Assembly (NCBI GenBank): GCA_964572045.1
Contig: CAZNEI010000017.1
Span: forward strand, 1 to 42,999
DNA: 42,999 nucleotides
Source: CBDCKR01 sp964572045
GTDB taxonomy: Bacteria > Gemmatimonadota > Gemmatimonadetes > Longimicrobiales > Gaopeijiaceae
Direction of reading: 5' to 3'
The translations under genes and the position numbers were made by a program. A model generated the notes under the pieces. It was not told the origin of the DNA and did no database searches. It was given only the letters and a program-made list of their open reading frames with translations. Shown one piece after another: positions 26,700 to 34,939 of the stretch (within the stretch, counting starts at the first letter, position 1; each line of letters starts with the position of its first letter).

Positions 26700-28090
26700 T
26701 CGGCGGCGCCTACGACCCCCCCTCCTCCGCGGCACCTCTTGCGCCGCCGGTCGCGACCGAATGGGGAGAAACTCGGCATGACGGTCGTAGCGGGAGCTTT
26801 GTGCCCCACATCGTGGCTTGGAACCTCACCAAGCGGTGCAACCTCGCGTGTGCCCACTGTTACATCTCGGCGGGCTCTTGGCATCTGGCCTCCGAGGAGC
26901 TCTCAACCGAGCAGTGCCTCCGCGTCCTTGATCAGGTTCTAGACGTGAATCCCAGCCCGATGCTCATCCTTACCGGCGGAGAGCCGTTGGTGCGCGACGA
27001 TCTGGAGGCCTTGGCCGAGCAGGCGACCTTGCGTGGCGCCACCGTGGTGGTGGGGACCAACGGAACCGGGCTGACCGAAGAGCGCATCGCCTCCCTCATG
27101 GGCGCCGGGATCAAGGGCGTGGCCGTGAGCATCGATTCGCTCCGGTCGGATTACCACGACCGGTTCCGCCACGGGGGCGGAGCCCTGAGGGACACGATGG
27201 CGGCTGTGGAACGCTGCGGACGTAGAGGGCTCGACTTCGTCATCCAAACGACTGTGACCACGGGGAACCGTCACGAGATCGCCGACCTCGCCCACTGGTC
27301 GGCCGAGGCCGGCGCTGTGGCGTTCAATGTCTACTTCGTCGTTGCCACGGGTCGGGCAGAGCGCATGGGGGGTATGACGCCCGAGGAGAACGACGCCGTT
27401 CTCAAGCAGCTGGTCGAGCTGGACAAGGCCTACCGCGGCCGGATGATGGTGCGCTCGAAGTGTCAGCCGCAGCTCATGCGCCATGTCCTCGCGGGCGATT
27501 CCGGCTCACCCCTGCTGAACTACGAGACCCGATGCCCTTGTGGCGTGCACTACGTCCGCATCACGCCGGAGGGAAAGGTGACCCCGTGTCCTTACTTGCC
27601 GGTCGTGGCGGGCGACCTTATGACCGACAGCTTCCGGGACATCTGGACGACGTCGGAGGTGTTTCGGAAGCTGCGCTCCGGGGATCTCTCGGGCCGTTGC
27701 GGAAGGTGCGAATACCGGAGGGTCTGCGGAGGTTGCCGGGCTCGGGCCTACGCCGACGGGGGCGATTACATGGGACCGGACGAGTCGTGCGCCTACGATC
27801 CGACGGGTGAAGCTCGCGTGCTGGACCCGAAGCCCCTCGCCTACGGAAAGGCGGCTACATTCGAGCTCTCCTGGACTCCGGAGGCCCGCGCGCGCATCGA
27901 GCGGGTCCCCAGCTTCGTCCGCGGAGTCGTGACGGCTCGCGTCGAGGAGTTTGCCCGCAAGAGGGGGTATCGATCGGTGGATACGGAGGTCATGGCGGAG
28001 GTGCGCACGAGCCTCCCGGTAGACTTCTCGAAGAAGCTCCCGTTCTTTCTTGGCGGTCGAGCATCGGACGATGGAGGAGAATCGGCGTGA
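26696..28090 (+). CDS. SPASM radical SAM protein (NirJ/AhbC/AhbD-like) with C-terminal PCP_red domain
   Basis: 464 residues from GTG 26696, overlapping the previous stop by 4 nt. Radical SAM cluster motif CNLACAHC (Cys48, Cys52, Cys55) after HIVAWNLTKR, then TGGEPL and the SAM-binding barrel. A SPASM-type auxiliary-cluster region follows (RCPCGVHY, TPCPYLP, CGRCEYRRVCGGC, ESCAY). The core resembles NirJ/AhbC/AhbD, which modify haem side chains, as well as PqqE-type maturases. Residues about 391-441 form a PCP_red domain (LSWTPEARARIERVPSFVRG). Position directly before the bd-like oxidase gene (4-nt overlap) suggests it acts on that complex or its haem. Substrate unproven. Confidence 0.88.
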   Translation: MIGGAYDPPSSAAPLAPPVATEWGETRHDGRSGSFVPHIVAWNLTKRCNLACAHCYISAGSWHLASEELSTEQCLRVLDQVLDVNPSPMLILTGGEPLVRDDLEALAEQATLRGATVVVGTNGTGLTEERIASLMGAGIKGVAVSIDSLRSDYHDRFRHGGGALRDTMAAVERCGRRGLDFVIQTTVTTGNRHEIADLAHWSAEAGAVAFNVYFVVATGRAERMGGMTPEENDAVLKQLVELDKAYRGRMMVRSKCQPQLMRHVLAGDSGSPLLNYETRCPCGVHYVRITPEGKVTPCPYLPVVAGDLMTDSFRDIWTTSEVFRKLRSGDLSGRCGRCEYRRVCGGCRARAYADGGDYMGPDESCAYDPTGEARVLDPKPLAYGKAATFELSWTPEARARIERVPSFVRGVVTARVEEFARKRGYRSVDTEVMAEVRTSLPVDFSKKLPFFLGGRASDDGGESA

Positions 28091-29943
28091 GTCTCTGTCT
28101 TCGAGCCGCGAGGGCGAGGGTGCGGCTGCAGGGTCGAACAGCGGCGGGCGCGGGGCCCGAAGCCCGGAACCTGAAGCTCGCGGCAGCGCTGGCGCTTGGC
28201 GCCGTGGGCGTGGCCCTCCACCTCTTTCCGGAGGCCGCCTGGGCCCAAGACGTCGCCGCCCGCGAATACGGCGACTTCCCGCTGGTCGGGAGCCGCGTCG
28301 CGGTTTGGGTGGCCGCACAGGTCCATCTTCTCTTCGCCGCGTTCGTGCTCGGCGTGCCGATGTTCGCGGTCGTCACCGAGGCGATCGCGATCTTCGGGGG
28401 CGACGAGAGGTACGACAAGCTCTCGAAGGAGTTCACGCGTCTGCTCCTCGTGGCCTACTCGGCGACGGCGATCTGGGGCGCGATCCTGGCGTTTCTTCTG
28501 ATCACGCTCTATCCGAGGCTCTGGCTCTACCTGGCGGAGGTCTTCGAAGTCTCCATGTGGGTGTACGTGGGCCTCTTCTTTTTCGAGTCCTTCACGCTCT
28601 ACCTCTACTACTACGGGTGGGACCGTTGGAAAAAGGGCCGGGCCAAGCTCGTGCACTGGTCGCTCGGGATCCTCCTCAACGTCTGGGGCACGATCGTCAT
28701 GTTCATCGCCAATTCCTGGCTGACCTACATGATGAGCCCCCCGTTGGATGTCGGCCCCGATACGGCTCCTGCAATGGTCCAGTTCTGGAGCGCGTTCGCG
28801 AACGCCACGTGGATGCCCATCAACATCCACCGCATCCTCGCCAACGTGGTCTTCGGCGGCGCCATCGTGGGAGCCTATGCGGCCTACCGCTTCCTGATGG
28901 CCAAGACGTCGGAGGAGCGGGCCCACTACGACTGGATGGGCTATGTCGGCAACTTCATCGCGATCGGCGCACTGATCGTCCTGCCCTTCGCCGGCTATTA
29001 TTTGGGCCGCGAGATCTACGAGTTTAACCAGCAGATGGGCATCACCATGATGGGCGGCTTCATGAGTTGGCTCTGGATCATTCAGGCCTTCCTCATCGGG
29101 GTCCTCTTTCTCGCCGGCAACTACTACCTGTGGGTGGGGATGGGGCGCATTCCGGGGGCCGAGCGGTTCGCACCCTATACGAAGTACATGCTCGTCGTGC
29201 TCGTGCTAGGCGTCATCGTCTGGGCGACGCCCAACACGATGATCGCCAGCCGAGAAGAGATCGCCGCGATGGGTGGTACGCACCACCCGTTCCTGGGCGT
29301 GCTGGGGGTGATGAGCGCGAAGAACACGGCCGTGAACCTCATGATCCTCACGACATTCCTATCGTTCCTGCTCTATCGACGCGCGAACATCCGCCCGGTC
29401 GTCAACTGGGCCCGAACCGGAACGATGGTCCAAGGCGCGCTCTTGGTCATCGCAGCGGCGGTCGTGATCTTCTACGGGGTCTACGGGTACTTCGTCAGCG
29501 CAATCGTGCGAATCGGCTTCTCGGTCTATCAGGTCCTGGTGGTGCTGTTCGCAATCGTGGGGGTCGTGGGGATTGATGTGTTCCTCGCCCGAGGCGCTGA
29601 GTCCCGAGGAGACATTCGCTGGGGGCAGATGCCGCCTCGCTCGCAGTACGCCCTCTTCGTCCTCGCCGTAACCTTCACATGGCTCATGGGTCTCATGGGC
29701 TTTGCGCGGAGCGGCATCCGCCAGCACTGGCACATCTGGGAGGTGATGCGCGACACGAGCGAGTGGGCAGCCACGCCGGCTCTTGGCTACGCGTCCATCG
29801 TAATCTCGGCGTGCGTGTTGATTTTCCTCGGCCTAGTAGCGTTCATTTTCTGGCTCGGCGGTTTGGCCGAGAAGCCAGTCGTGTCGGGGGTCGGAGCCGT
29901 GGCACCCACGCGCCCGGAACTCGCTCCGGCCGCAGGCGATTGA
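28087..29943 (+). CDS. Cytochrome bd subunit I-like multi-spanning membrane protein
   Basis: 618 residues with many hydrophobic segments (I estimate 13-14). GTG start overlaps the radical SAM stop. The N-terminal half resembles CydA: a His in AAQVHLLFAAFVLGVPMF, corresponding to the haem b595 ligand region, and another in MPINIHRILANVVFGG, corresponding to the b558 region. The quinol-loop motif GRQPW of canonical CydA is absent, and the protein is longer by several helices. No cydB-like gene follows. It is a member of the bd-like oxidases known from Nitrospira and other bacteria, whose roles are unsettled. It heads a block of three cytochrome c genes, so it probably exchanges electrons with them. 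Confidence 0.78.
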   Translation: MSLCLRAARARVRLQGRTAAGAGPEARNLKLAAALALGAVGVALHLFPEAAWAQDVAAREYGDFPLVGSRVAVWVAAQVHLLFAAFVLGVPMFAVVTEAIAIFGGDERYDKLSKEFTRLLLVAYSATAIWGAILAFLLITLYPRLWLYLAEVFEVSMWVYVGLFFFESFTLYLYYYGWDRWKKGRAKLVHWSLGILLNVWGTIVMFIANSWLTYMMSPPLDVGPDTAPAMVQFWSAFANATWMPINIHRILANVVFGGAIVGAYAAYRFLMAKTSEERAHYDWMGYVGNFIAIGALIVLPFAGYYLGREIYEFNQQMGITMMGGFMSWLWIIQAFLIGVLFLAGNYYLWVGMGRIPGAERFAPYTKYMLVVLVLGVIVWATPNTMIASREEIAAMGGTHHPFLGVLGVMSAKNTAVNLMILTTFLSFLLYRRANIRPVVNWARTGTMVQGALLVIAAAVVIFYGVYGYFVSAIVRIGFSVYQVLVVLFAIVGVVGIDVFLARGAESRGDIRWGQMPPRSQYALFVLAVTFTWLMGLMGFARSGIRQHWHIWEVMRDTSEWAATPALGYASIVISACVLIFLGLVAFIFWLGGLAEKPVVSGVGAVAPTRPELAPAAGD

Positions 29944-30005
29944 CGGGGATCGGCGGTACGAACGATGCATCAGGAAACTTCTGACCGGGGAGACTGAGCA
30001 ACACG

Positions 30006-30806
30006 ATGCTTGCAGAGAATCTGAGGATTCTATCCGTCGTCCTCGGGACGCTCATCGTCTTCACGTTCGTGGCAAACTCCATTCCGCAGGTGCAGTCCGA
30101 GGTGCCCGCGGATCTCACCTTCGGGGCTAACGTGACAGAGGCCGAGCTTGTCTCGTCGGGAGAGGTCCTCTACAACGGGGCGGGCGGCTGCGTCGCCTGC
30201 CACGGGCTGGGGACGCGTGCCCCGAACCTTCTCTCCGACCACGCCGGCACGGGACTGATCGGGGTGCGCTGCGCGAACCGCGTGAGCGGCCAAGATTGCA
30301 AGACGTATCTGTATCTGTCGATGGTCGATCCGGGAGACTACCTGGTCGAGGGTTTCAACCCGATCATGCCCGACTTGAGGCGCTCTATGTCGGACGCTCA
30401 GATTTGGGCGATGGTGGCCTATCTCCAAGCGCAAGGCGGCGAGGTGACGGTTACGGGTGCCGACATCGAGGACGGGGGCGGCGCGGCCGAACCTGCAGCC
30501 CCTGCCGCCGCGTCGACCGCCGCCACGCCTGCGACCGCTTCGTTGGATCCGCTCGAGATCCTGCGGGCCAATACCTGCATGATTTGCCATCAGCTTGCCG
30601 GTGAGGGTATAGCGATGGGGCCGCCGTTCGACGGAATCGGGGCCCGCTTGGACGCCGACGAGATTCGACAGTCTATCCTTGACCCGGCGGCCGGGGCCGC
30701 CGAGGGATACGACGCGTTCATCGGCCTGATGCCCGCCATCTTCGGGACTCAGCTCACGGCTGCGCAGCTCGAGGCCGTTGTCCAGTTCCTGGCGAGCCAA
30801 CAGTAG
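30006..30806 (+). CDS. Membrane-anchored dihaem cytochrome c
   Basis: 266 residues. An N-terminal membrane anchor (LRILSVVLGTLIVFTFVAN) is followed by two cytochrome c domains: CVACH at 62-66 with candidate axial Met121 in NPIMPDL, and CMICH at 191-195 with Met in GLMPAIFG. They are joined by an Ala/Pro-rich linker (EPAAPAAASTAATPATA). Two extra cysteines (RCANRVSGQDC) lie in the first domain and could form a disulfide. It begins 62 nt after the bd-like gene. It probably carries electrons in the periplasm between the membrane complex and the next cytochromes. Confidence 0.87.
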   Translation: MLAENLRILSVVLGTLIVFTFVANSIPQVQSEVPADLTFGANVTEAELVSSGEVLYNGAGGCVACHGLGTRAPNLLSDHAGTGLIGVRCANRVSGQDCKTYLYLSMVDPGDYLVEGFNPIMPDLRRSMSDAQIWAMVAYLQAQGGEVTVTGADIEDGGGAAEPAAPAAASTAATPATASLDPLEILRANTCMICHQLAGEGIAMGPPFDGIGARLDADEIRQSILDPAAGAAEGYDAFIGLMPAIFGTQLTAAQLEAVVQFLASQQ

Positions 30807-30822
30807 GGGGGCTGAAGCGGTC

Positions 30823-31620
30823 ATGAGCAAACACTTCAAGCATCCGTTCGGACAGGCGGCCCTCGTCCTCGCACTCTCGTATCTCTTGCTGGACTACGGC
30901 ATTGTGTACCTGCCGCCCCTCATCGGAATCGCCAGCGCGCCGGTTCCGAACTCCGTGATCTTCCAATTCATGCTGACCGTCGCGGTGGGCGTGCTGATCT
31001 GGGTGAGCGACAACGAGGAACGTTGGAGGGAGTTCAAGAGACCGATTCACCGCACGATGGTGGAGCCGGAGCGGAGGACCCTGAGAATGGTTTTCATGGT
31101 GGCCATCCCCCTTCTCGTGGGCTTCGGCACCTTTAGTCAGGTCCGCCCCTCGGTGGCCGCGCCGCCCAGCCTTCGTTCCATCCATCCGGCCCCCCCTGGG
31201 CAGATCGACTTCCGGGGGGAGACGATGCAGCTCTCCGGGCTTGAGAATCCGCTGAGGTCCACCGGCTCCCTCGAGGAGCACTACGAGGTGGGCGAGCGCG
31301 TCTATTATCAGAACTGTTTGGCCTGCCATGGCGACGCACTCGACGGGCAGGGCCACTACTCTGGAGCCTTCAATCCCGCACCCCTCAGCTTCGTCGACGT
31401 GGGCACGATCGCGCAGCTCACCGAGAGCTTCGTGTTCTGGAGGATCGCGAAGGGAGGTCCCGATCTCCCCAACGAGGGCGCGCCCTGGAACTCGGCGATG
31501 CCGGCGTGGGAGGAATTTCTCACCGCTGACGAAATCTGGTCCGTGATCATCTTCCTATATGAGCAGGCGGGGCACGAACCGCGTACTTGGGAGGAAGAAG
31601 CCGGTGGGGAGGAGCACTGA
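30823..31620 (+). CDS. Cytochrome c with N-terminal membrane domain
   Basis: 265 residues from ATG 30823. Two or three hydrophobic segments (QAALVLALSYLLLDYGIVYL, SVIFQFMLTVAVGVLIWV, MVFMVAIPLLVGFG) precede a single c-type haem site CLACH at 165-169, with candidate Met ligand in NSAMPAWEEFL. The arrangement, a membrane domain then a class I cytochrome c, suggests a bound subunit rather than a soluble carrier. Its stop overlaps the next gene's start by 1 nt (TGATG). The membrane part was not matched to a known family. Confidence 0.82.
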   Translation: MSKHFKHPFGQAALVLALSYLLLDYGIVYLPPLIGIASAPVPNSVIFQFMLTVAVGVLIWVSDNEERWREFKRPIHRTMVEPERRTLRMVFMVAIPLLVGFGTFSQVRPSVAAPPSLRSIHPAPPGQIDFRGETMQLSGLENPLRSTGSLEEHYEVGERVYYQNCLACHGDALDGQGHYSGAFNPAPLSFVDVGTIAQLTESFVFWRIAKGGPDLPNEGAPWNSAMPAWEEFLTADEIWSVIIFLYEQAGHEPRTWEEEAGGEEH

Positions 31621-33254
31621 TGCGCGCTCCCTACCCTTCGCGTCCGTCGCTTCTGGCCGGGATTCGGCACGGGCTCCCATCTATGGTTGCATCGATCGTT
31701 GGGACCGCAGCCGTGCTCCTCTCCGTGGGTGGTCCGGGGCCGAAGGGCCTCATGGCACAGGAGGAGGCCGATCTCGGCAAAGCGACGTATGATAGGTGGT
31801 GCGCAGGATGCCACGGAGTCGACGGAAGCGGCAACGGCCCCGGCGCCCTGATCATGTTGCCCCGCCCGCGCGATTTCACGCAGGCGTTATACCAGATCCG
31901 GTCGACAGCCACCGGCCAGCTCCCCACGGACGAGGACATCCTCAACGTCATCGACAGAGGGATGCCCGGCACCACGATGCCGGGCTGGGAGGAGCAGTTG
32001 TCGCAAGACGAGCGGCAGGCGCTCGTTCAGTACCTGAAGAGTTTTTCTCGATTCTTCGCCGACGGCGCGCCCGAACCTCTCGACCTTGGACGGCCCACCC
32101 GCGTGTCGGATGAGGTCCTGGCCGAGGGCCGGGTCCAGTACGAGGCGATTGAGTGCTGGAGGTGTCATGGGGAGGAGGGGCGCGGGGAGGGTGAATCCGC
32201 ACCCACGCTCGTCGACGACAACGACTTTCCGATCCGGGCGCGAGATCTGACGGAGAACTGGTTCTTCAACGGAGGCGGAACCGTCGAGGACATCTACCGT
32301 AGCCTTCGCACGGGCCTCGATGGGACCCCAATGCCCAACTTCTCGGACCTCATCGACGCCCAGGTCATCACAGACGACCAGCTCTGGGCCCTGGCGCACT
32401 ACACGCGAAGCCTTGCTCCCGAAGAGGCCCCGGGTATCAACGAGGTCATCCGCGCGTCTCTCCTCGAAGACGAAGCTCTCCCAACGAACTTGGACGATCC
32501 CCTCTGGGATTCCGCGCAACCGGCCTACATCCCGCTGGCAGGGCAGATCATCGTCAAGCCGCGCTGGTTCGACCCCCGTGTCGACGGGTTGTGGGTGCAG
32601 GCACTCCACGACGGGCAGAACGTCGCCGTCCGAATTCGCTGGAGCGATCCCAACCACAGCCCCGACCCCGCCTGGACCGACTGGAAGGCGCAGGTCATTT
32701 CGCTCATGGAACCCGAAGACGGTGAGCCCGCCGAGTCCGGACCGTCTCCGGATCAGCTCCTCGTGCAGTTCCCGATGCAGATGCCGCGGGGCATGGAGCG
32801 TCCGTATTTCATGAGGGGCGACAACCGTCGGCCTGTCTACCTCTGGCATTGGCAGAGCGACCGTGCGGCAGCGCTCGAAGGCGAGGCGCGCGGAATCGGA
32901 ACGGAGAGCTATCCGGAGGACGGGCAGGACCTCCTCGTGACCGCCAGTCACGAGTACGGGCAGTGGGAGGTCATGTTTACCCGATCTCTCGTTACCGAGG
33001 ATGTAGGCGATCTCGACTTCACGACGGGCGAGCCGATCCCGATCGCCTTCTTCGCGTGGGACGGTGACAACGGAGAGTCCGGCTCGCGGGGCGCAGTGAG
33101 TTCCTGGTACTTCCTATTCCTGCAGGGCGCCACACCCAATACCGTGTACGTTGCCCCGACGCTGGCCATCATGGTCACGGCCGGGCTCGGCATTCTTGTC
33201 GTGGGCAGGGCGCAAAGACGAGAGCAGGAGGGCAATCTGGTCGACGAGGCCTAA
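31620..33254 (+). CDS. Dihaem cytochrome c fused to an ethylbenzene-dehydrogenase-gamma-like haem b domain
   Basis: 544 residues. Signal sequence, then two cytochrome c sites CAGCH (61-65) and CWRCH (179-183), with Met candidates in TTMPGWEEQL and TPMPNFSDL. From about 290 the sequence matches the EB_dh/cytochrome c-552-like domain (DDPLWDSAQPAYIPL, VAVRIRWSDP, LWHWQSD, FAWDGDNGESG). In ethylbenzene dehydrogenase and the putative gamma subunits of nitrite oxidoreductases this domain binds haem b. A C-terminal transmembrane anchor (LAIMVTAGLGILVVG) ends the protein. GGGGAGGAG precedes the ATG. No molybdopterin alpha or beta subunit is in the window, so the domain serves a different complex here. 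Confidence 0.84.
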   Translation: MRAPYPSRPSLLAGIRHGLPSMVASIVGTAAVLLSVGGPGPKGLMAQEEADLGKATYDRWCAGCHGVDGSGNGPGALIMLPRPRDFTQALYQIRSTATGQLPTDEDILNVIDRGMPGTTMPGWEEQLSQDERQALVQYLKSFSRFFADGAPEPLDLGRPTRVSDEVLAEGRVQYEAIECWRCHGEEGRGEGESAPTLVDDNDFPIRARDLTENWFFNGGGTVEDIYRSLRTGLDGTPMPNFSDLIDAQVITDDQLWALAHYTRSLAPEEAPGINEVIRASLLEDEALPTNLDDPLWDSAQPAYIPLAGQIIVKPRWFDPRVDGLWVQALHDGQNVAVRIRWSDPNHSPDPAWTDWKAQVISLMEPEDGEPAESGPSPDQLLVQFPMQMPRGMERPYFMRGDNRRPVYLWHWQSDRAAALEGEARGIGTESYPEDGQDLLVTASHEYGQWEVMFTRSLVTEDVGDLDFTTGEPIPIAFFAWDGDNGESGSRGAVSSWYFLFLQGATPNTVYVAPTLAIMVTAGLGILVVGRAQRREQEGNLVDEA

Positions 33255-33301
33255 CCAATAACCGAAGGCACGAACCTATGGAAAGCAGCGGAGGAAGGAT
33301 G

Positions 33302-34159
33302 ATGTTGGATCGAACCAGAGTACTTTGGGTGACCCTGCCCGCGCTCGTGACGCTCCTGGCCTGGGGCTGTGGTGGCGGTGACGGAGGGGGAGGCATGGAA
33401 GGCGGCGAATCCGAAGGCGCGGCAGCCATGATGGAGAATCCCGTGGACGTGGCGACAGCCGGCAACGTCGCCGGTACCGTCGCGTTCGAGGGCGAGCCTC
33501 CGTCGATGGACGTCATCGACATGAGTGGAGAGCCCGTGTGCGCGGACAAGCACGCCACACCACCAATGGCCGAGGACGTCATCGTGGCTGACGGCGCGCT
33601 TGCCAACGTCTTCGTGTACGTCAAGGAAGGCTTGGAGGGCCTGGAGTTCCCGGTTCCTGGCGCCGCGCTCCTGGATCAGGACGGCTGCGTGTATCTCCCA
33701 CACGTGCTGGGAGTCATGGCGAGCCAGGACATCACGATCCGCAACAGCGACGGCTTGCTTCACAATATCAACGCCACACCCGTTGAGCAGCGCGGCTTCA
33801 ATACAAGCCAGCCCGTAAACATGGAGACGACGCGTAGCTTCGGCACCCCGGAAGTCATGATTCCGGTCCGCTGTGACGTTCACGGCTGGATGACCGCTTA
33901 CATCGGGGTGGTGAGCCACCCGTACCACTCTGTGTCCGGGTCGGACGGGGGCTTCAGCCTATCGACACTGCCGCCCGGAGACTACGTGATCGAGGCCTGG
34001 CATGAGCGCTACGGCACTCAGACCCAAAACGTGACTGTGACCACGGGCGAGACGGCCGAGGTCGCGTTCACCTTCAGCGAGTCCATGGCGGGCGCTTTGG
34101 TTCCGTTGGGTGAGCCGGTCGATCTCCACGATCACGAAATGGCGGGCGACAGGGACTGA
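33302..34159 (+). CDS. Exported cupredoxin-like protein with carboxypeptidase-regulatory-like repeat
   Basis: 285 residues from ATG 33302 (GGAGG 7 nt upstream; the adjacent ATG 33299 is equally possible). A signal peptide ends in WGC-GGG, an imperfect lipobox, so a lipoprotein is possible. A cupredoxin-like domain has candidate copper ligands in LLHNINA and RCDVHGWM (His, Cys, His, Met). A carboxypeptidase-regulatory-like beta-sandwich follows (DGGFSLSTLPPGDYVIEAWHERYG). Both domain types often occur together in exported proteins near cytochrome oxidases. It lies between the cytochrome c block and coxB and may be a copper electron carrier. Confidence 0.72.
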   Translation: MLDRTRVLWVTLPALVTLLAWGCGGGDGGGGMEGGESEGAAAMMENPVDVATAGNVAGTVAFEGEPPSMDVIDMSGEPVCADKHATPPMAEDVIVADGALANVFVYVKEGLEGLEFPVPGAALLDQDGCVYLPHVLGVMASQDITIRNSDGLLHNINATPVEQRGFNTSQPVNMETTRSFGTPEVMIPVRCDVHGWMTAYIGVVSHPYHSVSGSDGGFSLSTLPPGDYVIEAWHERYGTQTQNVTVTTGETAEVAFTFSESMAGALVPLGEPVDLHDHEMAGDRD

Positions 34160-34170
34160 TCCACTTGGCG

Positions 34171-34199
34171 GCCCACTGTAACCGGCTCCTCCGGTGGGC
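34171..34199 (+). terminator. Candidate terminator or attenuator before coxB
   Basis: GCCCAC (34171-34176) and GTGGGC (34194-34199) pair, with an inner CCGG/CCGG helix, and the hairpin is followed by TACATTTT. It lies in the 93-nt gap between the cupredoxin gene and coxB, so it could set a lower transcript level for the oxidase genes or end the upstream transcript. Confidence 0.45.
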
Positions 34200-34252
34200 T
34201 ACATTTTCAGTTCGTCGGTGGAAGACCACCTCAAGTTCGGGAGACGAGTGGG

Positions 34253-34939
34253 ATGAACTTTTCCTGGCTCATGCCGGAGACGGTGTCGACGTTCGGCCCG
34301 GCCCTCGACAACCTCTACTACGTGATTCTGTGGATCACGGGCATCGTGTTTGTGATCACGGAGATCGCCCTCGTGGTCGTCTTGGTGAAGTACCGCCACA
34401 GGGAGGGCCGCAGGGCCGAGTACTCGCACGGCAGCACGAAGGCCGAAATTGTCTGGAGCGTCACCCCGTTCGTCATTGTCATGGGCCTCGTCATCTACTC
34501 CAAGGGGCTCTGGGACGAGATTCGGGATCCGGCACATATTCCTCCGGGCGCCTACCAGATTGATGTCGTTGCGAAGCAGTTCGAGTGGAACGCGACGTAT
34601 CCGGGCCAGGACGGCCAGCTCGGAACGTCGGACGACTTCGTGGCCCGCAACGCGCTGCACATACCCGTGAATCAGCCGGTGCAGGTGAACCTCCAGGCCG
34701 AAGACGTGATCCACTCCTTTTTCCTGCCCGACTTCCGGGTGAAGCACGATGCGGTCCCGGGTATGAACACGCCGGTTTGGTTCGAGGCAACCCGCACGGG
34801 TGAGTTCCCGCTCGCGTGCGCGGAGCTGTGCGGGCTTGGGCACTATCGGATGATGGGTTCGGTTACGGTTCACTCGCAGGCCGACTTCCAGGCCTGGCTC
34901 GACAGCCAGCAAGTTGCCGAGGAGGAGGACGATCGATGA
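34253..34939 (+). CDS. coxB: Cytochrome c oxidase subunit II
   Basis: 228 residues. Two N-terminal transmembrane helices (VILWITGIVFVITEIALVVVLV and IVWSVTPFVIVMGLVIY) and a periplasmic cupredoxin domain. The CuA site is complete: His154 in DVIHSFFLPD and C-x-E-x-C-x3-H-x2-M in CAELCGLGHYRM (Cys189, Cys193, His197, Met200). A complete CuA centre means electrons arrive from a cytochrome c or copper protein, not directly from quinol. No signal lipobox is visible. The stop overlaps coxA by 4 nt. Confidence 0.95.
   Translation: MNFSWLMPETVSTFGPALDNLYYVILWITGIVFVITEIALVVVLVKYRHREGRRAEYSHGSTKAEIVWSVTPFVIVMGLVIYSKGLWDEIRDPAHIPPGAYQIDVVAKQFEWNATYPGQDGQLGTSDDFVARNALHIPVNQPVQVNLQAEDVIHSFFLPDFRVKHDAVPGMNTPVWFEATRTGEFPLACAELCGLGHYRMMGSVTVHSQADFQAWLDSQQVAEEEDDR

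Noticed and set aside
28087..29943. Canonical cytochrome bd oxidase subunit I (cydA)
   Set aside because: The GRQPW quinol loop and cydB are missing and the protein has additional helices.
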